A stretch of 64,000 nucleotides of DNA, taken from the NCBI RefSeq assembly GCF_003853705.1, contig NZ_QTQI01000001.1:186001-250000 (forward strand), read 5' to 3'. Every line of letters begins with the position of its first letter. Within the stretch, counting starts at the first letter, position 1. Under the pieces are notes generated by a model. The model worked only from the letters and a program-made list of their open reading frames with translations. It made no database searches and was not told where the DNA came from. Source of the stretch: Burkholderia sp. Bp8992 (lineage in GTDB: Bacteria; Pseudomonadota; Gammaproteobacteria; Burkholderiales; Burkholderiaceae). Position numbers and translations under genes: made by a program. Positions 17,531-27,785 of the stretch are shown piece by piece.

Positions 17531-19306
17531 ATGGCTGCAATCAAAACTAATCTCCCGCGCCGCAAGTTCGATGTGGTGATCGTCGGCGCGGGCGGCTCCG
17601 GCTTGCGCGCGGCGCTGCAACTGTCGCGCGCGGGCCTGTCGGTCGGCGTGCTGTCGAAGGTGTTCCCGACGCGTTCGCACACGGTGGCCGCGCAGGGCGG
17701 TATCGGTGCGTCGCTCGGCAACATGAGCGAAGACAACTGGCACTTCCATTTCTACGACACGATCAAGGGCTCCGACTGGCTCGGCGACCAGGACGCGATC
17801 GAATTCATGTGCCGTGAAGCGCCGAACGTCGTGTACGAACTCGAGCACTTCGGCATGCCGTTCGACCGCAACGCGGACGGCACGATCTACCAGCGCCCGT
17901 TCGGCGGCCACACCGCGAACTACGGCGAGAAGCCGGTCCAGCGCGCTTGCGCGGCCGCCGACCGTACCGGTCACGCGCTGCTGCACACGCTGTACCAGCA
18001 GAACGTCGAAGCGAAGACGCAGTTCTTCGTCGAATGGATGGCGCTCGACCTGATCCGCGACGCGGACGGCGACGTGCTCGGCGTGACGGCCCTCGAGATG
18101 GAGACGGGCGACGTCTACATCATGGAAGGCAAGACGACGCTGTTCGCGACGGGCGGCGCAGGCCGGATCTTCGCGGCATCGACCAACGCGTTCATCAACA
18201 CCGGCGACGGCCTCGGCATGGCTGCGCGTTCGGGCATCGCGCTGCAGGACATGGAGTTCTGGCAGTTCCACCCGACCGGCGTGGCCGGCGCGGGCGTGCT
18301 GATCACCGAAGGCGTGCGCGGCGAAGGCGGTATCCTGCGCAACGCGAACGGCGAGCGTTTCATGGAGCGCTACGCACCGACGCTGAAGGATCTGGCGCCG
18401 CGTGACTTCGTGTCGCGTTCGATGGACCAGGAAATCAAGGAAGGTCGCGGCGTCGGTCCGAACAAGGATCACGTGCTGCTCGACCTGTCGCACATCGGCG
18501 CCGAGACGATCATGAAGCGTCTGCCGTCGATCCGCGAAATCGCGCTGAAGTTCGCGAACGTCGACGCGATCAAGGAACCGATCCCGGTCGTCCCGACGAT
18601 CCACTACCAGATGGGCGGCATCCCGACCAACATCCACGGTCAGGTCGTCGGCACGTCGCGCGGCCACAAGGATCCGGTCAACGGCTTCTACGCAGTGGGC
18701 GAGTGCTCGTGCGTGTCCGTGCACGGCGCGAACCGCCTCGGCACGAACTCGCTGCTGGACCTCGTGGTGTTCGGCCGTGCGGCCGGCAACCACATCGTCG
18801 AGCACGTGAAGAACCAGAAGGAACACAAGCCGCTGCCGGCCGACGCAGGCGAATTCTCGCTGGCGCGCCTCGCGAAGCTCGACAAGTCGACGTCGGGCGA
18901 GTACACGCAAGATGTCGCGAACGACATCCGCGCGACGATGCAGAAGCACGCCGGCGTGTTCCGCACGTCGAAGCTGCTGAAGGAAGGCGTCGAGCAGATG
19001 GCCGGCCTGGCGGCACGCGTGGAAAACATCCACCTGAAGGACAAGTCGAAGGTGTTCAACACCGCGCGCGTCGAAGCGCTCGAGTTGGAGAACCTGATCG
19101 AAGTGGCTCGCGCCACGATGGTGTCGGCCGAAGCACGCAAGGAAAGCCGTGGCGCGCACGCTCACAGCGACTACGAGCATCGCGACGACGACAACTGGCT
19201 GCGCCACACGCTGTGGTACAGCGAAGGCGATCGCCTCGACTACAAGCCGGTTCAAATGAAGCCGCTGACGGTCGAATCCGTGCCGCCGAAGCCGCGCACG
19301 TTCTAA
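17531..19306 (+). CDS. sdhA: Succinate dehydrogenase flavoprotein subunit
   Basis: A 591-residue catalytic subunit carrying covalent FAD and oxidising succinate to fumarate. The FAD site is [17 protein letters not shown], followed by [17 protein letters not shown] with the histidine that binds flavin covalently. Other landmarks are [10 protein letters not shown] and [23 protein letters not shown], with substrate-binding residues, and [15 protein letters not shown] near the C terminus. Length and order are normal. Flavinylation is likely helped by SdhE, encoded at 20036. Confidence 0.98.
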   Translation: MAAIKTNLPRRKFDVVIVGAGGSGLRAALQLSRAGLSVGVLSKVFPTRSHTVAAQGGIGASLGNMSEDNWHFHFYDTIKGSDWLGDQDAIEFMCREAPNVVYELEHFGMPFDRNADGTIYQRPFGGHTANYGEKPVQRACAAADRTGHALLHTLYQQNVEAKTQFFVEWMALDLIRDADGDVLGVTALEMETGDVYIMEGKTTLFATGGAGRIFAASTNAFINTGDGLGMAARSGIALQDMEFWQFHPTGVAGAGVLITEGVRGEGGILRNANGERFMERYAPTLKDLAPRDFVSRSMDQEIKEGRGVGPNKDHVLLDLSHIGAETIMKRLPSIREIALKFANVDAIKEPIPVVPTIHYQMGGIPTNIHGQVVGTSRGHKDPVNGFYAVGECSCVSVHGANRLGTNSLLDLVVFGRAAGNHIVEHVKNQKEHKPLPADAGEFSLARLAKLDKSTSGEYTQDVANDIRATMQKHAGVFRTSKLLKEGVEQMAGLAARVENIHLKDKSKVFNTARVEALELENLIEVARATMVSAEARKESRGAHAHSDYEHRDDDNWLRHTLWYSEGDRLDYKPVQMKPLTVESVPPKPRTF

Positions 19307-19327
19307 GCCGAGTCAAAGGAATCCGAA

Positions 19328-20029
19328 ATGGCAAAACGCATTTTTGAAGTCTACCGCTACGATCCGGACAAGGACGCAGCGCCGCGCATGCAGACGTACG
19401 AGCTCGACATCCAGCATGAGCGCATGCTGCTCGACGCACTGGTGAAGCTGAAGGCACTGGACGAGACGCTGTCGTTCCGCCGTTCGTGCCGCGAAGGCGT
19501 GTGCGGTTCGGACGCGATGAACATCAACGGCAAGAACGGTCTCGCGTGCCTGACGAACCTGAACGAACTGCCGCAGAAGATCGTGCTGCGTCCGCTGCCG
19601 GGCCTGCCCGTCGTGCGCGACCTGATCGTCGACATGACGCACTTCTTCAACCAGTACCACTCGATCAAGCCGTACCTGATCAACGACGCGCCGCCGCCGG
19701 AGAAGGAACGCCTCCAGTCGCCGGAAGAACGCGACGAGCTCGACGGCGTGTACGAGTGCATTCTGTGTGCGAGCTGCTCGACGTCGTGCCCGAGCTTCTG
19801 GTGGAACCCGGACAAGTTCGTTGGCCCGGCCGGCCTGCTGCAGGCTTACCGCTTCATCGCGGACAGCCGCGACACCGCCACCGGCGAGCGTCTCGACAAC
19901 CTGGAAGACCCGTACCGTCTGTTCCGTTGCCACACGATCATGAACTGCGTCGACGTTTGCCCGAAGGGCCTGAACCCGACGAAGGCGATCGGCAAGATCA
20001 AGGAACTGATGGTTCGCCGCGCGGTTTAA
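19328..20029 (+). CDS. sdhB: Succinate dehydrogenase iron-sulfur subunit
   Basis: A 233-residue electron-transfer subunit. The [2Fe-2S] centre ligands are Cys54, Cys59, Asp62 and Cys74 ([11 protein letters not shown]...LAC; the Asp in place of a fourth Cys is as in E. coli). [12 protein letters not shown] and [17 protein letters not shown] hold the [4Fe-4S] and [3Fe-4S] centres. It links SdhA to the SdhCD anchors. AAAGGAA lies before the ATG. Confidence 0.97.
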   Translation: MAKRIFEVYRYDPDKDAAPRMQTYELDIQHERMLLDALVKLKALDETLSFRRSCREGVCGSDAMNINGKNGLACLTNLNELPQKIVLRPLPGLPVVRDLIVDMTHFFNQYHSIKPYLINDAPPPEKERLQSPEERDELDGVYECILCASCSTSCPSFWWNPDKFVGPAGLLQAYRFIADSRDTATGERLDNLEDPYRLFRCHTIMNCVDVCPKGLNPTKAIGKIKELMVRRAV

Positions 20030-20035
20030 AGTTTG

Positions 20036-20308
20036 ATGAGCGACGATTCGCATCAATCCGACCCGCACCGTCGCGCGCGCCTCCGCTGGCGCGCGCGGCG
20101 GGGTCTGCTGGAAAACGACATCATCTTCGAGCGTTTCTTCAGCAGATACGAGCATGACCTCACCGATGCAGACGTAGGCGCGTTGTCGCGCCTGCTCGAT
20201 CTGAGCGACAACGACCTGATGGACTTGCTCCTCGCGCGCAAGGAACCAGAGGGCGACCTAGACAGCCCGGACATTCACCGGCTGTTGGAGATGCTGCGCA
20301 ACGTGTAA
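20036..20308 (+). CDS. sdhE: FAD assembly factor SdhE (YgfY/Sdh5 family)
   Basis: A 90-residue helical protein that promotes covalent FAD attachment to SdhA. The hallmark RGxxE motif is RRGLLENDIIFERFF. It starts six bases after sdhB, completing an sdhCDABE unit. A TTG three bases earlier could be read instead of the ATG used here. Confidence 0.93.
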   Translation: MSDDSHQSDPHRRARLRWRARRGLLENDIIFERFFSRYEHDLTDADVGALSRLLDLSDNDLMDLLLARKEPEGDLDSPDIHRLLEMLRNV

Positions 20309-20374
20309 CGCCAATGTGTCACGCGTTGTGCCCGTTATCGAATCCCGTTTCTTTATTTCGATTGAGGATGTGCC

Positions 20375-21676
20375 ATGACTCCGTCTGATGTTAAAGCCAC
20401 GCTATCGTTCAGCGACAACTCGCCGAGCGTCGAACTGCCGATCTACAAGGGCACGATGGGCCCGGACGTAATCGACATCCGCAAGCTGTACGGCCAGACC
20501 GGCAAGTTCACGTACGACCCGGGCTTCATGTCGACGGCAGCCTGTAATTCGGCGATCACGTACATCGACGGCGACAAGGGCGAGCTGCTGTACCGCGGCT
20601 ACCCGATCGACAACCTCGCGCAAAACGCCGACTTCCTCGAAAGCTGCTACCTGCTGCTGAAGGGCGAGCTGCCGAACGCGGCGCAGAAGAAGGAATTCGT
20701 CGACACCGTCACGAAGCACACGATGGTGCACGAGCAGATGCACTTCTTCTTCCGTGGCTTCCGCCGCGACGCGCACCCGATGGCGATCCTGGTCGCCGCA
20801 GTCGGCGCGCTGTCGGCGTTCTACCACGACTCGCTCGACATCAACGACCCGCGTCACCGTGAAGTGTCGGCGATCCGCATGATCGCGAAGCTGCCGACGC
20901 TCGTCGCGATGGCGTACAAGTACAGCATCGGCCAGCCGTTCGTGTATCCGAAGAACTCGCTGTCGTACAGCGCGAACTTCATGCACATGATGTTCTCGAA
21001 CCCGTGCGAAGAGTACAAGGTCAACGACGTGCTCGTCCGCGCGCTCGACCGTATCCTGATCCTGCACGCCGACCACGAGCAGAACGCATCGACGTCGACG
21101 GTCCGCCTGGCCGGTTCGTCGGGCGCGAACCCGTTCGCGTGTATCGCAGCCGGTATCGCGTGTCTGTGGGGCCCGGCGCACGGTGGTGCGAACGAAGCCG
21201 CGCTGAACATGCTCGAGCAGATCGGTTCGCCGGACAACATCCCCGAATTCATCAAGCAGGTGAAGGACAAGAATTCGGGCGTGAAGCTGATGGGCTTCGG
21301 CCACCGCGTGTACAAGAACTACGATCCGCGTGCGAAGCTGATGCGCGAAACGTGCTACGAAGTGCTGAACGAACTGGGCCTGCACGACGACCCGCTGTTC
21401 AAGCTCGCGATGCAGCTCGAGAAGATCGCGCTGGAAGACGAATACTTCGTGTCGCGCAAGCTGTACCCGAACGTCGACTTCTACTCGGGCATCGTCCAGC
21501 GCGCGCTGGGCATCCCGACGTCGATGTTCACGTGTATCTTCGCGATGGCACGTACGGTCGGCTGGATCGCACAGTGGAACGAAATGATCGGCGATCCGGA
21601 GCAAAAGATCGGCCGTCCGCGCCAGCTGTTCATCGGCGATACGCCGCGCGAAGCGAAGCCGCTCAACGCACGTTAA
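20375..21676 (+). CDS. gltA: Citrate synthase (type II)
   Basis: A 433-residue citrate synthase condensing acetyl-CoA and oxaloacetate, of the hexameric, NADH-inhibited gram-negative type by length and N-terminal domain. Catalytic residues are visible in [10 protein letters not shown] (His), [14 protein letters not shown] (His) and [10 protein letters not shown] (Asp). It follows sdhE by 66 bases and ends at a strong terminator, so it may be read both from sdhC and from its own promoter. Confidence 0.98.
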   Translation: MTPSDVKATLSFSDNSPSVELPIYKGTMGPDVIDIRKLYGQTGKFTYDPGFMSTAACNSAITYIDGDKGELLYRGYPIDNLAQNADFLESCYLLLKGELPNAAQKKEFVDTVTKHTMVHEQMHFFFRGFRRDAHPMAILVAAVGALSAFYHDSLDINDPRHREVSAIRMIAKLPTLVAMAYKYSIGQPFVYPKNSLSYSANFMHMMFSNPCEEYKVNDVLVRALDRILILHADHEQNASTSTVRLAGSSGANPFACIAAGIACLWGPAHGGANEAALNMLEQIGSPDNIPEFIKQVKDKNSGVKLMGFGHRVYKNYDPRAKLMRETCYEVLNELGLHDDPLFKLAMQLEKIALEDEYFVSRKLYPNVDFYSGIVQRALGIPTSMFTCIFAMARTVGWIAQWNEMIGDPEQKIGRPRQLFIGDTPREAKPLNAR

Positions 21677-21734
21677 GTCGTGTGCGGCGCGACCGGCCGG
21701 CAGGCCGCTCGCGTCGGGCAATCGCAACGCCACG

Positions 21735-21768
21735 ACACCCCGACGGGTCCGCCCGTCGGGGTGTTTTT
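21735..21768 (+). terminator. Rho-independent terminator of sdhCDABE-gltA
   Basis: Thirteen-base perfect stem ACACCCCGACGGG/CCCGTCGGGGTGT with a TCCG loop, running into five T. The T-run touches the stop codon of the convergent araC-type gene. Confidence 0.9.
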
Positions 21769-22745
21769 CATTTGCGCGGCCGACGCTGGCCCGGTCCGGC
21801 GCGGCGCTCCAGCGACGGCGGGCGTATGTCGAGCGCCGGTGCGTCGCCGTCGGGCGCGCGGCCGTGCTGCTTGAAGAACTGCCGATATGCGCCCGGCGTC
21901 ATCCCGCGGGCGGCGAGGAACTGGCGGTTGAAGTTCGCGGCATTCGGAATGCCGCAGCGCGCGGCCACCGTCGCGATCGGCCAGTCGGTGCCGACCAGGT
22001 GGCGGCACGCGTGTGCGAGCCGCAGCCGCTGCACGTAACGGCCGACACTTTCACCGAGATGCCGGACGAACAGGCGCTGCAGCGTGCGTTCGGACAGGTG
22101 CGCGGCAGCCGCGAGCGCGTCGACGCGCAGCGGTTCGTGGAAGCGCCGGTCGATCGCGTCGAGCACCCGGTCGAGGCGTTCGGCTTCGGGCGCGGCCGCA
22201 TCGACGGACGGGGCCGTGCCGTCGGCCCGGTCATACGCATGAGCGGTGGCGAGCGGCTCGCCACCGGCTTGCGCGAGATCGGCGAGCGTGTCGAGCGTGG
22301 CCGCGAGCCGTGCGCGCGGCGACGGATCGAGCAGTTGCGGCAGCCGCGCGCGCATCGCGCGGGCGGCCTCCGCGTCGAAATGCAGGCCCGGCGCGGCACG
22401 CCGCAGCAGCGAGCGCAGCGGCGCGTATTCGGGACAGCAATCGGCCAGCCGCCGCACCCAGTCGCCGTCGAACCAGACGACGAGCGCGACTTCGGGCGCC
22501 TCGCGATCGATCCGCGCGTTCGACGACCACGTATGCGGCAGGTTGGGCGGTACCAGCACGAGGTCGTCGTCCGCGTAGCGTGCGACGTGGTCGCCGATGA
22601 AGCGCTGGCCGCGGCTGTTGAGCGTCAGCGTCAGTTCGTACTCGGGGTGACGATGCCATTCGAACGGGATGCGCGCGAGCTGGCGGTGATACACGCGGAT
22701 CGAACAGCCGGGGGCGAACGTCACATGCTCGTACTGCGGCTTCAT
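21768..22745 (-). CDS. AraC-family transcriptional regulator
   Basis: A 325-residue regulator. The N-terminal cupin-like sensor (~5-120) has HRHPEYELTLTLNSRGQRFIGDH. The C-terminal double helix-turn-helix (~200-300) ends in ATVAARCGIPNAANFNRQFLAARGMTPGAYRQ, the AraC signature. GGAGG six bases before the ATG at 22743-22745 decides the start; a reading from 22796 is longer but has no ribosome site. It is divergent from the VOC gene and may regulate it. Confidence 0.9.
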   Translation of the reverse strand: MKPQYEHVTFAPGCSIRVYHRQLARIPFEWHRHPEYELTLTLNSRGQRFIGDHVARYADDDLVLVPPNLPHTWSSNARIDREAPEVALVVWFDGDWVRRLADCCPEYAPLRSLLRRAAPGLHFDAEAARAMRARLPQLLDPSPRARLAATLDTLADLAQAGGEPLATAHAYDRADGTAPSVDAAAPEAERLDRVLDAIDRRFHEPLRVDALAAAAHLSERTLQRLFVRHLGESVGRYVQRLRLAHACRHLVGTDWPIATVAARCGIPNAANFNRQFLAARGMTPGAYRQFFKQHGRAPDGDAPALDIRPPSLERRAGPGQRRPRK

Positions 22746-22817
22746 CGCGGCCTCCGGGCGAGGGCGGGCACCGCGCCGTGGCATGATCGTGAGCATTCGT
22801 CATGACGGAGCGATGCG

Positions 22818-23207
22818 ATGTTTTCACATGTCTGCGTGGGCGTCAGCGACACCGCACGCGCGTACGATTTCTACGCGCCGCTGTTCGCGGAACTCGGGTT
22901 GCGCCTGAAATTCCGCGAGCCGGATGGCTGGTCGGGCTGGATGCCGGCCGACACGGACCGGCCGCTGTTCTTCTTCGGCCGGCCGCTCGACGGCCGCGCG
23001 CCCGAACCGGGCAATGGCCACACGATCGCGTTCGCTGCACCGACCCGCGCGCACGTCGATCGCTGCCACGCGCTCGCGCTGCGGCATGGCGGCACCTCCG
23101 AAGGGCCGCCGGGCCTGCGGCCGGACTATCACCGCGACTACTACGGCGCCTATTTCCGCGATCCGGACGGCAACAAGCTCTGCGTGGTCTGTCATCGTCC
23201 GGCATGA
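22818..23207 (+). CDS. VOC superfamily (glyoxalase-like) protein
   Basis: A 129-residue protein of the vicinal-oxygen-chelate fold made of two beta-alpha-beta-beta-beta units. The start (HVCVGVSDTARAYDFYAPLFAELG) and end (YYGAYFRDPDGNKLCVVCH) are typical. His4 and the late Asp/Glu region could bind a metal. No substrate can be named. It shares a 72-base divergent promoter region with the AraC-type regulator. Confidence 0.82.
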   Translation: MFSHVCVGVSDTARAYDFYAPLFAELGLRLKFREPDGWSGWMPADTDRPLFFFGRPLDGRAPEPGNGHTIAFAAPTRAHVDRCHALALRHGGTSEGPPGLRPDYHRDYYGAYFRDPDGNKLCVVCHRPA

Positions 23208-23316
23208 CGCACTGTTGTCAGAATTGTATCGATAGTTGACCGGATAGTGTCGATGACGACGTCGTGCCGGCCGTACGCTGGCAGCACATCACGACACGTT
23301 CAGCGAGGAGACCACG

Positions 23317-24567
23317 ATGCAACTGACGATTGACGATCTGCCGGCCGCGATCCGCGCGGCGAAACGGGCGCTGCGCGCCGACCTGCCCGGTTACGCGGCG
23401 TCGTTCCGCGAGCTGGAGGGCGACATCGCGCGGCAGGTCGATGCGATCCGCCGCGCGCACGCACACGGCGATGACGTGATTCCGGTCGTACCGTTCGCGG
23501 ATATCGCGGGCGGAACCGTCGATCCTCGCGCGCTTGCCGCGATCCGTACGCATGGTGCGGTCGTGATTCGCGGCGTGTTCGATGCACGGCAGGCGCGCGA
23601 CTGGAACGACGAGATCGGCGCGTATCTGGACGCGAACCGCTTCGCCGACCGGTTGAACGCGCGTGCGGAAGACCGCTATTTCGGCAATCTCGCCTCGGGC
23701 AAGCCGCAGATCTACGGCGTCTACTGGTCGAAGCCGCAGGTCGCCGCGCGCCAGTCGCCGGCCCTGACGCAGGCGCGTGTGTTCCTGAACCGTCTGTGGC
23801 GGCACGCGGATGGCGCACGCATGCATTTCGATCCCGACCAGGTGCCTGCCTATGCGGACCGGATTCGCCGCCGGCCGCCCGGTTCGACGTCGCTCGGACT
23901 GTCGCCGCACGTCGACGGCGGGTCCGTCGAGCGCTGGCTCGGTGCGAACTTCCGGCAGGTCTACCGCCACGTGCTGGCCGGGCGCTGGCGCGACTACGAT
24001 CCGTTCGATGCCGCATTCCGTCCCGACGTCGAGGAGATTCCGTCGCCGGCCGTCTGTTCGATGTTCCGCACGTTCCAGGGCTGGACCGCGCTGACGCCGC
24101 AAGGGCCAGGCGACGGCACGCTGCAGTTGATCCCGGTCGCGAACGCGATGGCCTACGTCGTGCTGCGCGCGCTGCAGGACGATGTCGCGGACGACGATCT
24201 GTGCGGCGCGCGTCCCGGCCGCGCACTGTCCATCCGGCCCGAATGGCACGCGCTGCTGCTCGACGCGCTGGTGCCGATTCCGCACATGGCGCCGGGCGAC
24301 GCGGTGTTCTGGCATGGCGACGTCGTGCATGCGGTCGAGGATGCGCATCGCGGCAACGGCGACAGCAACGTGATGTACATCGCCGCCGCACCGGGCTGCG
24401 CGAAGAACGATGCGTACCTGCAGCGCCAGCGGTCCGCGTTCCTGCGCGGCGAGAGCCCGCCCGATTTCCCGGCCGACCATTTCGAGATCGGCTTCGACGG
24501 GCGAAGCGGGGAGGGCGACCTGACGGCGCTGGGCCGCACGCAGATGGGGTTCGGGCCCGGCGCATAA
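23317..24567 (+). CDS. DUF1479 family protein, probable Fe(II)/2-oxoglutarate oxygenase fold
   Basis: A 416-residue protein of the DUF1479 (YbiU-like) family. His198 and Asp200 (SPHVDGG) with His338 (or His333; FWHGDVVHAVED) fit an H-x-D...H iron-binding triad of cupin-type dioxygenases, and FRTFQGWTALTPQGPGDGTLQLIP is a conserved core. Most members are uncharacterised; oxygenase activity is inferred from the motif. AGGAG precedes the ATG. It lies alone between the VOC gene and the dimethylargininase. Confidence 0.8.
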   Translation: MQLTIDDLPAAIRAAKRALRADLPGYAASFRELEGDIARQVDAIRRAHAHGDDVIPVVPFADIAGGTVDPRALAAIRTHGAVVIRGVFDARQARDWNDEIGAYLDANRFADRLNARAEDRYFGNLASGKPQIYGVYWSKPQVAARQSPALTQARVFLNRLWRHADGARMHFDPDQVPAYADRIRRRPPGSTSLGLSPHVDGGSVERWLGANFRQVYRHVLAGRWRDYDPFDAAFRPDVEEIPSPAVCSMFRTFQGWTALTPQGPGDGTLQLIPVANAMAYVVLRALQDDVADDDLCGARPGRALSIRPEWHALLLDALVPIPHMAPGDAVFWHGDVVHAVEDAHRGNGDSNVMYIAAAPGCAKNDAYLQRQRSAFLRGESPPDFPADHFEIGFDGRSGEGDLTALGRTQMGFGPGA

Positions 24568-24597
24568 CGGCCGTCTGCCGAATCCGCTGCGTGCCGC

Positions 24598-24651
24598 GCG
24601 CAATTCGACGCAATCGGCTGTCGGTGCAGCCGAAATCGACACGAATTGCGC
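24598..24651. promoter_or_regulatory. Nested dyad upstream of the dimethylargininase gene
   Basis: Ten-base arms GCGCAATTCG (24598-24607) and CGAATTGCGC (24642-24651) enclose a second dyad CGGCTG/CAGCCG (24615-24632). GATAAT at 24664-24669 may be the -10 box, putting the right arm at about -35. It is a candidate operator, perhaps for the AsnC-type regulator encoded downstream. Confidence 0.45.
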
Positions 24652-24733
24652 AATTTGGCTTCCGATAATGGTCCGGACACAACGCCGCTGGCCCTCGCTC
24701 CGCAAGGGTGCGGCGCAGACCATGGAGGAGTCG

Positions 24734-25492
24734 ATGCAATTCACGCAAGCGATCGTTCGCCGTCCCGCACCGTCCTGCGGCGCGGGCCTGACCACCGCCG
24801 AACTCGGCGCACCCGACTACGACAAGACGCTCACGCAGTTCCATGCATATTGCGACGCGCTGCGCACGCTCGGCGTCGCGCTGACCGAGCTGCCGCCGCT
24901 GGACGCGTTCCCCGATTCGCATTTCGTCGAGGACGTTGCGGTCGTGACGCCGGAATTCGCGGTGATCACGCGCCCCGGCGCGCCCGCGCGGCGCGGAGAG
25001 ACGGTGCACATCGAAGCGGCGCTCGCCGCGCATCGCGACCTGCTGCCGATGCAGGACGGCCGTCTCGACGGCGGCGACGTGATGCTGGTCGGCAAGCGCT
25101 TCTTCATCGGCCTGACGGGCCGCACCGATGCCGAAGGCATCGCCGCATTCGAATCGCTGGTGTCGCGCTACGGGTACTCGGTCGTCGCGGTGCCGGTCGG
25201 CGCCGGCCTGCACCTGAAGTCGGTCGTCAACGCGCTCGGCGACGACACGCTGCTCGTGACCGAGGCACTGGCCGCGCATCCGGCGTTCGCCGGCTATCGC
25301 CGGATCGCGATCTCCGCTGCCGACGAATACGCGGGCAACACGCTGCGCGTGAACGGCACGCTGATCACGCCGGCCGGCTATCCGCGCGTCCATGACGCGA
25401 TCGCGCCGCTCGGGCTGCCGCTGCACGTGATCGACACGAGCGAGTTCCGCAAGATGGACGGCGGCCTGACCTGCCTGTCGCTGCGGTTCTAG
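24734..25492 (+). CDS. N(G),N(G)-dimethylarginine dimethylaminohydrolase (DDAH)
   Basis: A 252-residue amidinotransferase-fold enzyme that would hydrolyse methylated arginine to citrulline and an amine. The five-fold propeller motifs are present: FVEDVAVV (Glu-Asp), LDGGDVML, HLKSVVNALG (catalytic His) and a C-terminal nucleophile Cys in GGLTCLSLRF. GGAGGAG sits just before the ATG at 24734. Next to an AsnC-type regulator and an amino-acid permease it suggests a small arginine or methylarginine scavenging cluster. Confidence 0.88.
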   Translation: MQFTQAIVRRPAPSCGAGLTTAELGAPDYDKTLTQFHAYCDALRTLGVALTELPPLDAFPDSHFVEDVAVVTPEFAVITRPGAPARRGETVHIEAALAAHRDLLPMQDGRLDGGDVMLVGKRFFIGLTGRTDAEGIAAFESLVSRYGYSVVAVPVGAGLHLKSVVNALGDDTLLVTEALAAHPAFAGYRRIAISAADEYAGNTLRVNGTLITPAGYPRVHDAIAPLGLPLHVIDTSEFRKMDGGLTCLSLRF

Positions 25493-25590
25493 CCGATTGG
25501 CGCGCGGCCGCTTCGGCCGGATAATGTGGCCCCCGCGCGGACAAGGAAACGCTCCGCGCACCAGCCACGATCCGATCGGAGCGAACGCGG

Positions 25591-26055
25591 ATGACCGACA
25601 AGAAGATGCAGCTCGACAAGATCGATCTCCGGATCCTCGACATCCTGCGTACCGACGGACGGATTTCCTACCGGAAACTGTCGGAGCTCGTGAACCTCAC
25701 GCCGCGGCCTTGCCAGGCGCGCGTGGAGCGGCTCGAGGCGCTCGGCGTGATCGAAGGCTATCGCGCGGTGATCAAGGCGCCGCGCGCGACCAAGCCGATC
25801 GTCGTGATCGCGCAGATCGTGCTGGCCGACCACGGGCGTTCGCAGGCGCCGTTCGAGGATGAAATGCGCGCGAATCCGGCCGTGCTCGATTGCTGGCTTG
25901 TCAGCGGCACGTTCGATTTTCTCGTGCGGCTCGCGTGCGAGGATCTCGACGAGTACCGGCGGATCGCGAACGCGTGGCTGGAAAGCCCGCGGTTCCGGAT
26001 CGAGAAGATCGTCACGACGGCCGAACTGCAGGCGATCAAGCGCAGCGTCGTGTGA
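25591..26055 (+). CDS. Lrp/AsnC-family transcriptional regulator
   Basis: A 154-residue regulator: helix-turn-helix at ~8-58 (LDKIDLRILDILRTDGRISYRKLSELVNLTPRPCQARVERL, shown here by its ends LDKIDL and ARVERL) and a RAM/AsnC effector domain at ~70-145 with LDCWLVSGTFDFLVRL. Such proteins sense an amino acid and control nearby catabolic or transport genes. It sits between the dimethylargininase and the permease, both plausible targets. Confidence 0.91.
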   Translation: MTDKKMQLDKIDLRILDILRTDGRISYRKLSELVNLTPRPCQARVERLEALGVIEGYRAVIKAPRATKPIVVIAQIVLADHGRSQAPFEDEMRANPAVLDCWLVSGTFDFLVRLACEDLDEYRRIANAWLESPRFRIEKIVTTAELQAIKRSVV

Positions 26056-26103
26056 GGCGACCGGGCCGGGCAGGGCCGGTTGCGAGGCGAATGACCAGGT
26101 CAA

Positions 26104-26129
26104 TCGATTTGCATTCCGAATCAAATCGA
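26104..26129. promoter_or_regulatory. Dyad upstream of the amino-acid permease
   Basis: Perfect 8-base arms TCGATTTG (26104-26111) and CAAATCGA (26122-26129) around 10 bases, ending 29 bases before the permease ATG, in an AT-richer patch. It is a possible site for the adjacent AsnC-type regulator. Confidence 0.5.
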
Positions 26130-26158
26130 CTGGCTGGATCACAATCAGGGTGAACACT

Positions 26159-27691
26159 ATGGATGCTATGCAAGCGGCAGCGCAGACGGCCGCGCCGTCC
26201 GGGACGACGCTCAGGCGCCGCCTGCAGGGCCGTCACATCGCGATGATCGCGATCGGCGGCTCGATCGGCACGGGGCTGTTCGTCGCGTCAGGCGCGTCGG
26301 TCGCGCAGGCGGGGCCGGGCGGGGCGATCGCCGCGTATCTCGCGATCGGGATCATGGTCTACTTCGTCGTCACCGGGCTCGGCGAGATGGCGGCGCTGAT
26401 GCCCGTGTCGGGCTCGTTCGCGATCTACGGCGAGAAGTACGTCGACGAAGGTTTCGGCGTCGCGCTTGGCTGGACCTACTGGTACAGCTGGGCCGTGACG
26501 ATCGCGATCGAGCTGGTCGCCGCGCAGATCGTGATGCGCTACTGGTTTCCGGCGGTGCCGGGCGTATGGTGGGGCGCGGGCTTCCTCGTGCTGATCTTCC
26601 TGCTCAATACGCTGTCGGTGCGCGGCTTTGGCGAATCGGAATACTGGTTCTCGCTGATCAAGGTTGTCACCGTGATCGCGTTCATCGCGGCGGGGCTGCT
26701 GATCGCGGCCGGCGTGCTCGGCAACGGTCATCCGGTCGGCTGGCACAACTTCACGACGGGCGACGCGCCGTTCGTCGGCGGCGTGCACGCGATGATGAGC
26801 GTCGCGCTGATCGCGGGCTTCTCGTTTCTCGGCACCGAGCTGGTCGGGATCACGGCCGGCGAATCGGAAAATCCGCGCAAGACGATTCCGCGCGCGGTGA
26901 AGCAGATCTTCTGGCGGATCATGCTGTTCTACGTGCTCGCGATCTTCGTGATCGGCCTGCTCGTGCCGTACACCGACCCGAACCTGCTGAAGAGCGACGT
27001 GACCGACATCGGCGTGAGCCCGTTCACGCTGGTGTTCAGCCATGCGGGCTTCCCGCTCGCCGCCGGTGCGATGAACCTGGTGATCCTGACGGCCGTGCTG
27101 TCGGCCGGCAATTCCGGCACCTATGCGGCGACGCGGATGCTGTACAACCTCGCAGCGGAAGGGCGCGCGCCGGCGATGTTCGCGACGCTGTCGCCGGGCG
27201 GCGTGCCGCGCAACGCGCTGTACGCGACGATGGCCGTCGGCGGCCTGTGCTTCCTCACGTCGCTGACCAACAATCAGGGCATCTATCTGTGGCTGCTGAA
27301 TACGGTCGGCATCACGGGCTTCATCGCGTGGCTCGGTATCGCGGTCTGCCATTACCGGTTCCGCAAGGGCTTCCTGAAGCAGGGCTACCGGCTCGACCAG
27401 CTGCCGTACCGCGCAAAGTGGTTCCCGTTCGGGCCGCTGTTCGCGATCGCGATCTGCATCGTGATTTCGCTCGGGCAGGATTACCAGGCGTTCTTCGCGG
27501 CACGCATCGACTGGATGGAAGTGCTGTCGATCTATGTGTGGATTCCGCTGTTCGTCGCGATCTGGTGGGCGTATCGCCGCGCGCGCAAGAGCCGGCTCGT
27601 GCGCTACGAGGAGATGGAGATCGGGCCGTGGCTGACGCGCTCGGTCGAGGCCGTCGACGCAGCGGCCGGGCAGCACGGGCAGCCGCACTGA
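26159..27691 (+). CDS. Amino-acid permease, APC family (LysP-like)
   Basis: A 510-residue inner-membrane transporter with 12 predicted helices. The APC signature IAMIAIGGSIGTGLFVASG opens helix 1, and GFSFLGTELVGITAGESENPRKTIPRA is the conserved helix 6-7 region of the AAT/LysP group. It imports a basic or related amino acid by proton symport; the partner genes make arginine-type or lysine substrates likely. The ATG at 26159 has AGGG about 8 bases upstream. Confidence 0.88.
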   Translation: MDAMQAAAQTAAPSGTTLRRRLQGRHIAMIAIGGSIGTGLFVASGASVAQAGPGGAIAAYLAIGIMVYFVVTGLGEMAALMPVSGSFAIYGEKYVDEGFGVALGWTYWYSWAVTIAIELVAAQIVMRYWFPAVPGVWWGAGFLVLIFLLNTLSVRGFGESEYWFSLIKVVTVIAFIAAGLLIAAGVLGNGHPVGWHNFTTGDAPFVGGVHAMMSVALIAGFSFLGTELVGITAGESENPRKTIPRAVKQIFWRIMLFYVLAIFVIGLLVPYTDPNLLKSDVTDIGVSPFTLVFSHAGFPLAAGAMNLVILTAVLSAGNSGTYAATRMLYNLAAEGRAPAMFATLSPGGVPRNALYATMAVGGLCFLTSLTNNQGIYLWLLNTVGITGFIAWLGIAVCHYRFRKGFLKQGYRLDQLPYRAKWFPFGPLFAIAICIVISLGQDYQAFFAARIDWMEVLSIYVWIPLFVAIWWAYRRARKSRLVRYEEMEIGPWLTRSVEAVDAAAGQHGQPH

Positions 27692-27785
27692 TCGTGCGCC
27701 GGCGACAGCGCTGTAACGGGAGCCGGCCGCATTGCGCGGCCGGCTTTGCTTCGAGCCGCTGAGCGACGATGCGCGAATGGCGCGC

